A stretch of DNA of 15,205 bases from an uncultured bacterium (GCA_902773475.1 CACYEO010000051.1:1-15205); one strand, 5' to 3'; counted from the stretch's first letter, positions 5,228 through 13,999 are shown. Notes: generated by a model from the sequence alone, not told the origin. Program-made: numbers and translations.

Positions 5228-6964
5228 TCAGAAAAGCTCTTCCTGCTTTTCGCCGTGTGCGGCGGGCCGGCGGCGCAGAATGCGCGCCGAGCCTGTTATC
5301 GCGCATCTGTCGGCGTAGAGAAGAACGAACAGCGCGAATGCCGATATGAAAACGGAGAACCATCCGCCTGCGGCGGCGGTCCGCAAAGCGATCCATCCAA
5401 GCGGGGACGCCGGCGCCGCGTGGATTTCCCGTTCCTCATCCCCCGTTGCGCGCTCCGGCTCCGGCGGCGCTTTTTCGGCGGGGGCCGTTTTCGCCGTTGC
5501 GTCCGGCGGCGTTTCCGGAACGGCGGTCTGCGCGGTTTCCGCCGCGCGGAGACCCTCTGCGAGGAGTTTGTATTCCGCCGAAAGAAGACCGTCGACAGTT
5601 TCAAACAAGAGCGCCGGCGGAATTGCGCGCCCGGAAATCCGTTTCAGCATGTTGAGGCGTTTCATCCACATCATCCGCTCCGCGCGCGCTTCTGACGCGT
5701 CTTCCCGCCTTGCGTCCGCTTCTGCCTGGGCCGCAAGCCTTGCCGCCGTGTCGGCGGCGAATTCCCTTTCGCCCGGCTCCGGGGCCGTCTTCTCCGCCAA
5801 CGGCTCCGTTTCCAGTCCCGCCGTATCCCCCGCATGTGTCTGCTCCTGCGCGGACGCCGGCGCGGGGCGCAGCATCGATGCGACATTTCCGGCGCAGAGC
5901 CATGAAAAACACAGAACCGCGAGTCCTGCGGCCAGGGTGCGGACGAATTTCCCGCGCGTGAACGGAACTGCAGCCGCGAAGGCGATGAAGAATGCGCAGG
6001 GGGAAATCCGGCAGACGCAATCGCACCGGGCAAGCGCGCGCAGCACGGCGACTGCCGCCGCCGCGCTTGCGGCGCAGAGCGCGACCGATCTGTGCCCCGC
6101 CCCGGCGGCGGGATGGATTCCGACGAGAAGCGCGCCGGGGTTGTTGCATTTTTTTGCGAGGAAGGAGCGCAACGCTTCCGCGACGGGCGCGTAGGCTTCG
6201 ATAAAGAGCATCGAAACGCGCGGGAATAGAATGGTTCCGCCTGCGGCGGCCGTCCCGCACAGCGCTGTTTCAAGGCACAGCCTGGCGCAGGACGCGGAAG
6301 CGCCGCACGAAAGGCGGGCGATGCACCCTGCCGCGAATGCTATTCCGGCGGACGCAAGGCGCGAATTTTCCTCGTCGCCCGGCGCGGACTGCGTGTTCCG
6401 CGGCGCCGAGAGCCGCCGCGCCAGAAAGTCCGAAACCGCGGCGAACGGCACGGCTGAAAGAAAGAAAGGATCGGGAAAAGAGAGTCCGCGCAAATCGGGA
6501 TCGAAGGCGGCCATGCGCTGCGATGCGATGTCCGCGGCGGCGAGCGTGGCTGCGAAGAGCGCGAGCGCGGCGGCCATGCTCCACGCCGGACCCGCGCCCG
6601 CAATCGACGCCATGGAATATACGACGGCGCAGGATATGAAACTCGCGGGGTTCAGGTTTATCGTGCGCGTGGTGCGGGAGAAGAGCATTGCGATGTTTAA
6701 AACGATGCAGGCCGGAATCGCGCAGAAACCGCGCAAGGCGAGGCGCAGAGAACCCTGCGGGAACGTGTCTGCGGATCCGAAGCCCGCTCCCGCCGCGAAG
6801 AGCGCGCCTGCCGCGCCGAGCGCCGCGAACGCGGCGCCCGCAAGCAATCCGCAATAGGCGGAGCGCCGCAGGCCGAGTCCGCAGACCGCGCCTGCGGCGG
6901 CGGTTGCGAACGGGACGGAGACTGCGCACAGTGCGAGAACGGGGAACGAAACCGGTATGTCCAT
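5228..6964 (-). CDS. Divergent GatC-like PTS EIIC membrane protein with a large helical insertion
   Basis: A 578-residue polytopic protein. Four blocks line up with galactitol-type EIIC (GatC): IPACIVLNIAMLFSRTTRTI (83-102), LRGLSFPDP (158-166, GatC has an EGIAIPHG-like motif), ILFPRVSMLFIEAYAPVAEA (245-264) with LVGIHPAAGAGHRSV (280-294, GatC GLDPALLLGH), and RGKFVRTLAAGLAV (337-350). Such EIICs translocate a polyol or sugar that EIIB then phosphorylates. Oddities: the Asp of GLDP is His284; the His of IPHG is lost; residues about 365-520 are an Ala/Glu/Pro-rich, Cys-free stretch with likely coiled coil (395-475), inserted before the final membrane span (527-552). GatC has only a short loop there and is about 450 residues long. 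The ATG at 6964 follows tmk by 26 bp; longer in-frame starts would run through tmk. No EIIA or EIIB is present. Transport, sensing or loss of PTS function are all possible. The homology comes from remembered GatC sequence, not a search. Confidence 0.72.
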   Translation of the reverse strand: MDIPVSFPVLALCAVSVPFATAAAGAVCGLGLRRSAYCGLLAGAAFAALGAAGALFAAGAGFGSADTFPQGSLRLALRGFCAIPACIVLNIAMLFSRTTRTINLNPASFISCAVVYSMASIAGAGPAWSMAAALALFAATLAAADIASQRMAAFDPDLRGLSFPDPFFLSAVPFAAVSDFLARRLSAPRNTQSAPGDEENSRLASAGIAFAAGCIARLSCGASASCARLCLETALCGTAAAGGTILFPRVSMLFIEAYAPVAEALRSFLAKKCNNPGALLVGIHPAAGAGHRSVALCAASAAAAVAVLRALARCDCVCRISPCAFFIAFAAAVPFTRGKFVRTLAAGLAVLCFSWLCAGNVASMLRPAPASAQEQTHAGDTAGLETEPLAEKTAPEPGEREFAADTAARLAAQAEADARREDASEARAERMMWMKRLNMLKRISGRAIPPALLFETVDGLLSAEYKLLAEGLRAAETAQTAVPETPPDATAKTAPAEKAPPEPERATGDEEREIHAAPASPLGWIALRTAAAGGWFSVFISAFALFVLLYADRCAITGSARILRRRPAAHGEKQEELF

Positions 6965-6990
6965 TGCTGTATTCCGTTGTTTCCTGTCGG

Positions 6991-7629
6991 TCAGATAAGA
7001 CGCTCCACGGCCGCGTCGATCGCAGCGGAGACGCGATCCATGCCGCCGGACGAATCTATCACGGCGAAGCGGCCTGCGTTTTCCGGGAGGGCGGCGAGCG
7101 CGAGGAACCCGTCGCGGACTGCTTTGTGGAAAAGGCGTCCCGCGTTTTCCATGCGGTCGGCTTTTTCGCCGGTCGCATTCTGCCTTGTTCCGAGCCGCTC
7201 GCGGGAGATTTCGGGCGGAACGTCCAGAAGGATCGTGAGGTCGGGTGCGAGGCCGCCCGTGGCGAAAGCGTTCAGCCGCTCGAGTTCCGCCAGGTCGAAG
7301 CCGCGCCCGAACCCCTGGTAGGCGAATGTGGAATCGGCGAACCTGTCGCACAGCACCCATGCGCCGCGCTCGAGCGCGGGAAGCACCGCGCGCGCCACAT
7401 TTTGCGCGCGCGCGGCCAGGAAGAGGAGCGTCTCGGCGGACGCCACTGGCGCGTCGCCGGTCTCTTCGCGGACGAGCGCGCGTATCTTTTCGGCAAGAGG
7501 CGTCCCGCCCGGCTCGCGTGTGAGAATTGTTTCGATCCCGCGCGCGCGCAGTCTTTCCGCCAGGGCTTTGGAGTGCGTCGATTTGCCGCAGCCTTCGGGA
7601 CCTTCGAACGTTATGAATTTTCCGCGCAT
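6991..7629 (-). CDS. tmk: Thymidylate (dTMP) kinase
   Basis: Phosphorylates dTMP to dTDP with ATP for DNA synthesis. The 212-residue product has the P-loop GPEGCGKS (10-17), the dTMP-binding REPGGT (38-43), the DRFADSTFAYQG segment (95-106) and the Arg-rich LID region (about 145-160, RLGTRQNATGEKADR). Length is normal for the family. The ATG at 7629 is preferred over an in-frame GTG at 7644 because the protein then begins MRGKFITFEG like other thymidylate kinases and has a GAAGA upstream; the GTG has no recognisable ribosome-binding site. It starts 16 bp after cysS ends, so it is co-transcribed and perhaps translationally coupled. Confidence 0.93.
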   Translation of the reverse strand: MRGKFITFEGPEGCGKSTHSKALAERLRARGIETILTREPGGTPLAEKIRALVREETGDAPVASAETLLFLAARAQNVARAVLPALERGAWVLCDRFADSTFAYQGFGRGFDLAELERLNAFATGGLAPDLTILLDVPPEISRERLGTRQNATGEKADRMENAGRLFHKAVRDGFLALAALPENAGRFAVIDSSGGMDRVSAAIDAAVERLI

Positions 7630-7645
7630 GGCCGGTCTTCGCACG

Positions 7646-9043
7646 TCAGGCGCGGGATGCGGTCTGTCCGTTCTTGGAGTCTTTCACCGTCCAGCCCGCC
7701 GCGGCGATCTCCGCGCGCAGGGAATCGGACAGCGCCCAGTCTTTCGCGGCGCGCGCCGCGGCGCGTTTTTCAAGCAGCGCGGCAATCTCCGGCGGAACGT
7801 CTTCGCGCGCTTCCGCCTTCCCGAAGAAGACGACGCCGAGCACCTTGTCCATGCGGCGGAACGTTTCGAGCACGGCTGCGCATTCTGCCGGAGAGAGGCT
7901 TTCCAGCGCGGCGTTCGCCGAGCGCACCAGATTGAACAGCGCCGCGAACGCGCGCGGCGTGTTGAGGTCGTCGTTCACCGCCGCCGAGAAGTCCGAAAGC
8001 GCGGAAACCGCGAATTCCGGCGTTTGCGCCGGAGCGGCGGACGCGGCTTTGGCGGCCAGGGCGTCCGTGCACGTGTCTATGCGCGCGAGCGACTTGCGCG
8101 CGTCTTCGAGCGCCGTGAAGGCGAAGTTCAAGCCCTGCCTGTAGTGCGCGTCTATCAGGACATACCGGATTTCGCGTCCGGCGAACCCTTTTTCGAGCAG
8201 GTCGCGGAGCGTGAAGAAGTTGCCGAGGCTCTTGGACATTTTCTGTCCGTTCACGCGCAGGTGCGCGCAGTGCATCCACGTGCGCACGAACGGCTTGCCG
8301 GTGGCTGCTTCGGCCTGGGCGATTTCGTTTTCGTGGTGCGGGAAGAGGTTGTCGATGCCGCCGGTGTGCAGGTCGAACGTCTCGCCAAGGTATTTCATGG
8401 ACATCGCCGAGCATTCGATGTGCCAGCCGGGGCGGCCGCGCCCCCACGGGGAGTCCCAGCCGACCGGGCCGTCGCTTTCCTCCCAGGCTTTCCACAGCGC
8501 GAAGTCGCCTATGTTCTCCTTGTCGTATTCGTCCGATGCGCAGCGCGCGCCCGTGCGCTGCGCGTCGAAATCGATATGCGCGAGTTTTCCGTATCCGGGG
8601 AACGCGCGCACGTTGAAATACACGCTTCCGTCGTCGCTCTTGTAGGCGACGCCTTTCTCGACCAGTTTCGACACGAGCGCGATCATTTCCGGAATGTGGT
8701 CCGTCGCCGCGGGATAGACTTCCGCCGGCTCTATGTTCAAAGTCTTCAAGTCGGCGAAGAAGGCCTCTTTGTAGGGTTTCGTGTATTCCGCCAGCGGGAT
8801 GCCCGCGGCGTTCGCGCCGCGGATGGTCTTGTCGTCCACGTCCGTGAGGTTCTGGACCTGTTTGACCTTCCATCCGTTGAACTCGATCGTGCGGCGCAGC
8901 ACGTCTTCGAACGCATACGCCCGGAAGTTCCCTATGTGCGCGAAATTGTAGACCGTCGGCCCGCAGGTGTAGAGCCGCGCCTCCGCGCCGTCCTCGGGTT
9001 TGAATTCTTCGATGCTTCTTGCAAGGCTGTTGTAGACTTTCAT
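7646..9043 (-). CDS. cysS: Cysteinyl-tRNA synthetase
   Basis: Charges tRNA-Cys with cysteine. The 465-residue class I synthetase is full length (E. coli 461). It shows TCGPTVY (26-32) with zinc ligand C27, the HIGN signature (36-39), GWHIECSAMS (207-215) with C211, FPHHENEIAQ (234-243) supplying the His and Glu zinc ligands, and KMSKS (268-272). The C-terminal anticodon-binding part is Ala-rich, with the KDWALSDSLRAEIAAAGW segment typical of the family near the end. The start is supported by GGAAGAAAGAA immediately before the ATG and by an extended -10 promoter 30 bases upstream. It sits between prmC and tmk in the minus-strand housekeeping block. Confidence 0.97.
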   Translation of the reverse strand: MKVYNSLARSIEEFKPEDGAEARLYTCGPTVYNFAHIGNFRAYAFEDVLRRTIEFNGWKVKQVQNLTDVDDKTIRGANAAGIPLAEYTKPYKEAFFADLKTLNIEPAEVYPAATDHIPEMIALVSKLVEKGVAYKSDDGSVYFNVRAFPGYGKLAHIDFDAQRTGARCASDEYDKENIGDFALWKAWEESDGPVGWDSPWGRGRPGWHIECSAMSMKYLGETFDLHTGGIDNLFPHHENEIAQAEAATGKPFVRTWMHCAHLRVNGQKMSKSLGNFFTLRDLLEKGFAGREIRYVLIDAHYRQGLNFAFTALEDARKSLARIDTCTDALAAKAASAAPAQTPEFAVSALSDFSAAVNDDLNTPRAFAALFNLVRSANAALESLSPAECAAVLETFRRMDKVLGVVFFGKAEAREDVPPEIAALLEKRAAARAAKDWALSDSLRAEIAAAGWTVKDSKNGQTASRA

Positions 9044-9072
9044 TTCTTTCTTCCGGTTTTCTTCCGGGGGGA

Positions 9073-9081
9073 ATTATATCA
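9073..9081 (-). promoter_or_regulatory. Extended -10 promoter before cysS
   Basis: On the minus strand the 68-bp prmC-cysS gap contains TGATATAAT, a perfect extended -10 element (TGn plus TATAAT), about 30 bases before the cysS ATG. No convincing -35 box lies 16-18 bases further up, which fits an extended -10 promoter. It would let cysS, tmk, the EIIC-like gene and bioD be transcribed independently of the genes upstream. Confidence 0.6.
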
Positions 9082-9111
9082 AAAATACCTTTTCGGCGCG
9101 GCAGTCCCGCC

Positions 9112-9987
9112 TTATTGGTCCGGAAGCGCGGCGTATGCGTAGCGGTCGTTGCCGGCCCAGTCCTTTTCGATGCGGGCGTCCTCGAATCCGTATTCGGAAA
9201 AAAGGCGCGCCAGCGCCGGGCCCTGGTCGTGCCCTATTTCGAAAAACACGCCGCCGCCCGGCTTCAGGACGTTTATGGCGTCGCCGAGATAGCGGTCGTA
9301 GAACGCCAGCCCGTCTTCGCCGCCGTCGAGCGCCAGACGCGGCTCGAAACGGCGTACGTTTTCGTCGAGCCGCTCGCATTCGGCCGAGGGTATGTACGGC
9401 GGATTCGAGACTATCACGTCGATCGAGCGCGGGTCGAACTCGTCCAGCCCGTCCGCCACAGCGAATGTCGCGCGGTCCGCCAGCCCGGTGCGTTCGGCGT
9501 TTTCGCGCGCGAGCGCCACCGCGCCGGGCGAAATGTCCACGCCGGCGAAAACGGGATTGGAGCCTTCCGGCCATTCGTCCGCGAGCGCAAGCGTTATGCA
9601 TCCGCTTCCGCAGCCTACATCCACCACGACCGGGCGCGGCAGCGAGACGTAGCGGCTGGAGAGGACGCGCGACACGAGCTCTTCGGTTTCGGGCCGCGGA
9701 ATCAGCGCGCGGGAATCTGTTTTGAGAGTGAGGTAGCGGAAGTCCCACTCCCCCAGGACGTATTGCAGCGGTTCGTGCGCGGCGAGGCGCGCCACGCCGC
9801 GCCGCATGGCCTCCACATGCGCGGGGCGCGGGATTCCGGGCATTTGCGCCGCGAGCGTTCCGTGCCCGCAGCCGAGAAGCCTCGCCATCAGCCATTCGCA
9901 GCATGTTTCGGCGTTTTCCACGCCGTGCGCGGAAAGATAGGCCGCCGAAAGTCCGGTTATGTCGCGCCAGGTTTTGCTGTTTTCCAT
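9112..9987 (-). CDS. prmC: Peptide chain release factor N5-glutamine methyltransferase
   Basis: Methylates the Gln of the GGQ motif in release factors RF1/RF2 with S-adenosylmethionine, which speeds termination. The 291-residue product has an N-terminal helical domain, QYVLGEWDF (75-83), RPETEEL (98-104), the SAM-binding VVDVGCGSGCI (121-131) and the catalytic NPPYIP (195-200) that holds the glutamine. Length is slightly above E. coli PrmC (277). It begins 25 bp after dnaB, with a modest GGAG upstream. In many bacteria prmC follows prfA; here it does not, and no release-factor gene is in the window. Confidence 0.95.
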   Translation of the reverse strand: MENSKTWRDITGLSAAYLSAHGVENAETCCEWLMARLLGCGHGTLAAQMPGIPRPAHVEAMRRGVARLAAHEPLQYVLGEWDFRYLTLKTDSRALIPRPETEELVSRVLSSRYVSLPRPVVVDVGCGSGCITLALADEWPEGSNPVFAGVDISPGAVALARENAERTGLADRATFAVADGLDEFDPRSIDVIVSNPPYIPSAECERLDENVRRFEPRLALDGGEDGLAFYDRYLGDAINVLKPGGGVFFEIGHDQGPALARLFSEYGFEDARIEKDWAGNDRYAYAALPDQ

Positions 9988-10012
9988 GCCGTCGCTCCGT
10001 GGGTGCGCCGCG

Positions 10013-11485
10013 TCAGACCGGCAGATCCACCGGTTCAGAGTCTGCCGGAACGGCGTCCGGCTCGTCCTCGCTGCGGTCGCGGTCGCCGAAGCGCGTTTTG
10101 TCGCCGTAGAAATTCATGCGCACGTTCCCGGTGGGGCCGTTGCGGTTTTTCGCCACGTTCACGATCGCGAGGTTTTCCTTGTCGTGCTCCGGGTCGGACG
10201 GCGTGCGCGAAGGCCTGCGCAGAAGGAGCACCACGTCGGCGTCCTGTTCTATCGCGCCGGAATCGCGAAGGTCGGAAAGCTTCGGCTCTTCTTTCTTGTC
10301 TCCGCGCTGCTCGGAGCCGCGCGTGAGCTGTGAAAGGACTATGACCGGGATTTTGAGCTCCTTCGCCATCGCCTTTATCTGGCCGGAAATCTGCGATGTT
10401 TCTATCTGGCGGCCCTGGCGTGCGAATTCGCGGCAGTTGCAGAGCTGCAGGTAGTCGATCACGATGAGTTCGATGCCTTTGGAGCGCTTCATGCGGCGCG
10501 CCCGCGCGCGTATGTCCATTATGTCCAGCCCGCCGGCGTCGTCGACGTAGAGAGGGGCCTGGCCGAGCTGCCCGGCTGCGGCGAAGAGCTGCGACGACGC
10601 CCTGGCGCGCTCCTCCTTCGCCATCACGCCGTGCTGGATGCGCCACGACGACACTCCCGCGCGGCCGCACAGCATGCGGTTCGCGAGGGATTCGGTGGAC
10701 ATTTCAAGCGAAAACACGAGCGTCGGGTGCGGGCGCGCGTTGTCGTCCTTCATGGGCCCGCCCGCGATGTTCTGGCCGAGCGCGGCGCATTCGGCTATGT
10801 TCATCGCAAGCGACGTTTTGCCGACCGACGGACGGGCCGCGATCACTATCATGGATCCCGGCTGCATCCCCTGCAGCGTTATGTCGAGATCGCGGAATCC
10901 GGTGGAAAGTCCGGTGAATGAGCCTGCGCCGCGGTCGAACGTGCGTTCGATGGCCCGCAGCGATTCGTCCACGGCTTTTTTCCAGCCCATCCCTTCGGCG
11001 ACGCCGCCGGAAATGGACAGGAACTTCTTTTCGACTTCGCCCAGCAGTATGTCCGCGTTCGCCGCGCCTTCTTCGCCGAAGCACTTGCGCTCGGTTTCGC
11101 GGGCGGTGTTTATCAGCTGGCGCAGAAGATGCTTCTGCCGGACTATGTCGATATAGTATTCCGCGTGCGCGGCGGTGGGAGTGCTGTCGATGAGGCTCTG
11201 GATGTAGCCTACGCCGCCTGCGGCCTCGAGTCTGTTCGACGCGCGCAGACGGTCGTTCAGCGTGATCGCGTCCACTGGCATCGTGGCGCGGGCCATTTCA
11301 AGCAGGGTTTCGAATATCACGCGGTTGCGCGCGCCGAAGAAGGAATCCGGTACGATCCCCTTCGCCGCGCAAAGGTCGAACACGCGGCCGTCATCGTCGA
11401 TTCCCGCAGTGTCGAGCAGGATCGAGCCTATGACGCCGCGTTCGGCTTCGAGGTCGTGCGGCGGCACGAGCGGTGAGTCTGCCAT
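10013..11485 (-). CDS. dnaB: Replicative DNA helicase DnaB
   Basis: The hexameric helicase that unwinds DNA at the replication fork. The 490-residue product has the N-terminal domain beginning PPHDLEAERGVIGSIL (8-23), a linker, and the RecA-like C-terminal domain: Walker A ARPSVGKTS (217-225), FSLEM (258-262), Walker B IVIDYLQL (341-348), LSQLTRG (384-390) and AKNRNGPTG (445-453) with the Arg-finger region. The ATG at 11485 is chosen over one at 11515 because GAGGAGA stands at ideal distance before it and the longer form would overlap the mutS stop. About 12 extra residues (near 242-253, Gly/Pro/charged) lie between the Walker A helix and the next strand. The acidic tail after 470 is unconserved. 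No intein is present. Confidence 0.96.
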   Translation of the reverse strand: MADSPLVPPHDLEAERGVIGSILLDTAGIDDDGRVFDLCAAKGIVPDSFFGARNRVIFETLLEMARATMPVDAITLNDRLRASNRLEAAGGVGYIQSLIDSTPTAAHAEYYIDIVRQKHLLRQLINTARETERKCFGEEGAANADILLGEVEKKFLSISGGVAEGMGWKKAVDESLRAIERTFDRGAGSFTGLSTGFRDLDITLQGMQPGSMIVIAARPSVGKTSLAMNIAECAALGQNIAGGPMKDDNARPHPTLVFSLEMSTESLANRMLCGRAGVSSWRIQHGVMAKEERARASSQLFAAAGQLGQAPLYVDDAGGLDIMDIRARARRMKRSKGIELIVIDYLQLCNCREFARQGRQIETSQISGQIKAMAKELKIPVIVLSQLTRGSEQRGDKKEEPKLSDLRDSGAIEQDADVVLLLRRPSRTPSDPEHDKENLAIVNVAKNRNGPTGNVRMNFYGDKTRFGDRDRSEDEPDAVPADSEPVDLPV

Positions 11486-11511
11486 TTCATTCTCCTCTTC
11501 CGGGGGCGTCT

Positions 11512-13971
11512 TCAAAGAAGCGTCATCTGCCCGGGCATGTCGGAAAGCCGCTTCCGCGGCTTGCGTATGAATTTCGGAGCGTCCACGTCGAGTTCGTTCG
11601 CTTCGAGGTTGTCAAGTATCTTCTGCGCGCGTTCCGTGACCGCGCGCGGCATTCCGGCCATGGCCGCCACGTGTATGCCGTACGACTTGTCCGCCACTCC
11701 GGGATGGATGCGGCGCAGGAACGCTATGCGCCCGCCGGATTCGCGCACGGCCACGGTGTAGTTTTTCACGCCCGGCAGCCGCTCCGCGAGGTCCGCCAGT
11801 TCGTGGTAGTGCGTCGCGAAGAGCGTCTTCGCCTTGCACGCCGGGCAGCCGTGCAGATATTCCGCGACGCTCCATGCTATCGAAACGCCGTCGAACGTGG
11901 ATGTTCCGCGCCCGATTTCGTCAAGCACCACAAGGGACTTCGGCGTGGCGTTGTTCAGGATGTTTGCGGTCTCCTGCATTTCCACGAGAAACGTGGAGCG
12001 CCCGCGCGCCATGTCGTCGCCCGCGCCGATGCGCGTGAAAATCCTGTCGAGCGCCCCGATGCGGCATTTCGCGGCCGGTACGAACGATCCCGCGTGCGCC
12101 ATGAGCGCGATCGCGGCGACCTGCCTGATGTAGGTGGATTTGCCGGCCATGTTCGGGCCGGTGATCAGGTGTATCTGGTTTTCGCGCGTGTCGAGATGCG
12201 TGGAATTCGGAACGAACGGCTCCGCGCCGGGCAGCTGCTCGACCACGGGATGCCTGCCGTCCACGATTTCGATTTCGTCGGAACCGTCCACTTCCGGGCG
12301 CACGTAGCCGCAGGCGAGCGCGCGGTCCGCGAAGGACGCGGCCGCGTCGATTTCCCCGATCGCGGCTGCGGTCTCCTGCATAGATGCCGTGCGCTCCGCG
12401 AATTTGGCCAGAATGCCGCGGAATATCTCCGATTCCAGCATTATCGCGCCGTCGCTCGCGCCGGCGACTTTGCGCTCGTATTCTTTCAGTTCCGGCGTGA
12501 TGAACCGTTCGGCGTTTACAAGCGTCTGGCGGCGTTCGTAGTCTTGCGGGACGTCCGCGGCCGCCGCTTTCGAGATTTCGATGTAGAAGCCGAATACGGA
12601 ATTGTGCCGCACTTTCAGCGTGCGTATTCCGGTGCGCTCCTGTTCGCGCGTCTGGTATTCGGCTATCCACTTGCGCCCGTCCGCGGCGGCGGCGCGCAGG
12701 GCGTCGAGCTCGGCCGAGTATCCGTCGCGCACGGTGCCGCCGTCGGAAACGAGGACCGGCGGCGAATCGGAAATCGCGCGCTCCGCGAGATCCGCGAGTT
12801 CTGTCTCCGGCGAGAGCCTTGCGCACATGTCCGCGAGCGATGCCGGAACGCCGCATCCTTCGAACGCGGCCTTGGTTTCCGGGACGGCCCTGAGCGACTG
12901 CGCGAGCGCGCGCAGGTCGCGCGGGTTTGCGCGGCCCGAGGAGATTTTCGCGGCGAGGCGTTCGATGTCGCGCACGCCGGAAAGCGAGGAACGTACCGAA
13001 GCGAGCGTCGAACGCGCGTCGGTGAAGAACGATACGGCGTCGAGGAATGCGTTCACCGCGTCCGGACGCGCCGGCGGGCGCACGAGCCTGTTGCGTATGG
13101 CGCGCGCGCCCATCGGAGTGCGGGAAACGTCGAGGACGCCGAGGATCGAAGCGGTGCGCGGCGAGCCTTGCGCCGGCAGCACGGCGAGGTTGCGCAACGC
13201 CGCGCCGTCGAGTTCCAGAAAATCCCCGGGCTGCCTGCGGCGCAGCGTGCGCACGTGGTCGGCGCGGTGGCGCAGCGTCTCCGCAACGTAGTGCAGAAGG
13301 GCGCCTGCGGCCGAAATCGCGTCCTGGTCGCCTTCTATGCCGAATCCGTCCAGCGAGACAGTCTTGAAATGGCGTTCGAGCGTCTCCCGGGCTGCGTCCG
13401 GGAAGAACGTCCACGCTTCGGCGAATGTCGCGCCGGGCGGCGCTTCCGCTGCGGGATCGTCCGGACGCGGCAGAAGCGTCTCCGCCGGCGCGTAGCGCGA
13501 CAGGGCTTCGTCGAGGCGGGCCTGTGACGGGAATGTTTCAATGAAAAATTCGCCGGTCGAAATGTCGAGGAACGCGGCGGCGAGCCCGTACACGGCGGCG
13601 GCCCAGTTGTTGGCCGTCGCGTCCACCAGGCCGTCTTCCGTGACGGTGCCTGGCGTCACGATGCGCGTTATGTCGCGCTTGACGAGCTTTTTCGCAAGTT
13701 TCGGGTCTTCAGTCTGGTCGCACAGCGCAACCGTCTTTCCGGCGCGGATGAGTTTCGCGAGATAGGCGTCCACCGCCATCCACGGAACGCCGCACATTGG
13801 CGTCTCTCCGCGGCGCGTCAGCGTCACGCCCAGGATCGGCGCGGCCTCTGCGGCGTCTTTCCCGAACATTTCGTAGAAATCGCCCAGCCTGAACATGAGA
13901 ATCGCGCCCGCCGGTATGCGGGACTTCATCCCCATGTACTGGGCCATCATCGGTGTGGGTTCTTCGGCCAT
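11512..13971 (-). CDS. mutS: DNA mismatch repair protein MutS
   Basis: Recognises mismatches and starts repair. The 819-residue product covers all MutS domains: the mismatch-reading Phe-x-Glu in GDFYEMF (F32, E34), the connector, core and clamp (about 240-560), then the ATPase with Walker A GPNMAGKST (605-613), DEIGRGTSTFDG (684-695) and the FATHYHEL switch (718-725). It ends QMTLL (815-819), which resembles a beta-clamp-binding peptide. It is a little shorter than E. coli MutS (853) and lacks its C-terminal tetramerisation extension. The start lies 28 bp after gpsA with GGAAGG upstream. mutL is not in the window. Confidence 0.97.
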   Translation of the reverse strand: MAEEPTPMMAQYMGMKSRIPAGAILMFRLGDFYEMFGKDAAEAAPILGVTLTRRGETPMCGVPWMAVDAYLAKLIRAGKTVALCDQTEDPKLAKKLVKRDITRIVTPGTVTEDGLVDATANNWAAAVYGLAAAFLDISTGEFFIETFPSQARLDEALSRYAPAETLLPRPDDPAAEAPPGATFAEAWTFFPDAARETLERHFKTVSLDGFGIEGDQDAISAAGALLHYVAETLRHRADHVRTLRRRQPGDFLELDGAALRNLAVLPAQGSPRTASILGVLDVSRTPMGARAIRNRLVRPPARPDAVNAFLDAVSFFTDARSTLASVRSSLSGVRDIERLAAKISSGRANPRDLRALAQSLRAVPETKAAFEGCGVPASLADMCARLSPETELADLAERAISDSPPVLVSDGGTVRDGYSAELDALRAAAADGRKWIAEYQTREQERTGIRTLKVRHNSVFGFYIEISKAAAADVPQDYERRQTLVNAERFITPELKEYERKVAGASDGAIMLESEIFRGILAKFAERTASMQETAAAIGEIDAAASFADRALACGYVRPEVDGSDEIEIVDGRHPVVEQLPGAEPFVPNSTHLDTRENQIHLITGPNMAGKSTYIRQVAAIALMAHAGSFVPAAKCRIGALDRIFTRIGAGDDMARGRSTFLVEMQETANILNNATPKSLVVLDEIGRGTSTFDGVSIAWSVAEYLHGCPACKAKTLFATHYHELADLAERLPGVKNYTVAVRESGGRIAFLRRIHPGVADKSYGIHVAAMAGMPRAVTERAQKILDNLEANELDVDAPKFIRKPRKRLSDMPGQMTLL

Positions 13972-13999
13972 TCCGCAAAACCTTCCGCCTGCCGGCGCT

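Noticed and set aside
5196..5396. N-terminal extension of bioD up to 5396
   Set aside because: The ATG at 5195 has a strong GGAGG at good spacing and places the P-loop at the normal position; the extension overlaps the EIIC-like gene.
6965..7360. N-terminal extension of the EIIC-like gene up to 7360
   Set aside because: It would run through tmk in another frame and gives an Arg/Pro-rich nonsense segment; the membrane protein starts naturally at 6964.
9081..9111. Possible terminator after prmC: a GGCG...CGCC stem with a bulge and a later TTTTT on the minus strand
   Set aside because: The stem is bulged and the T run begins about 10 bases after it, too far for a standard intrinsic terminator.
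7328..9142. 604-codon plus-strand frame
   Set aside because: Antisense shadow of cysS and the start of tmk; no family motifs and typical GC-rich antisense composition.
9019..10326. 435-codon plus-strand frame
   Set aside because: Antisense to prmC and dnaB, both firmly identified.
11473..13527. 684-codon plus-strand frame
   Set aside because: Antisense shadow of mutS, which has complete domains and motifs on the minus strand.
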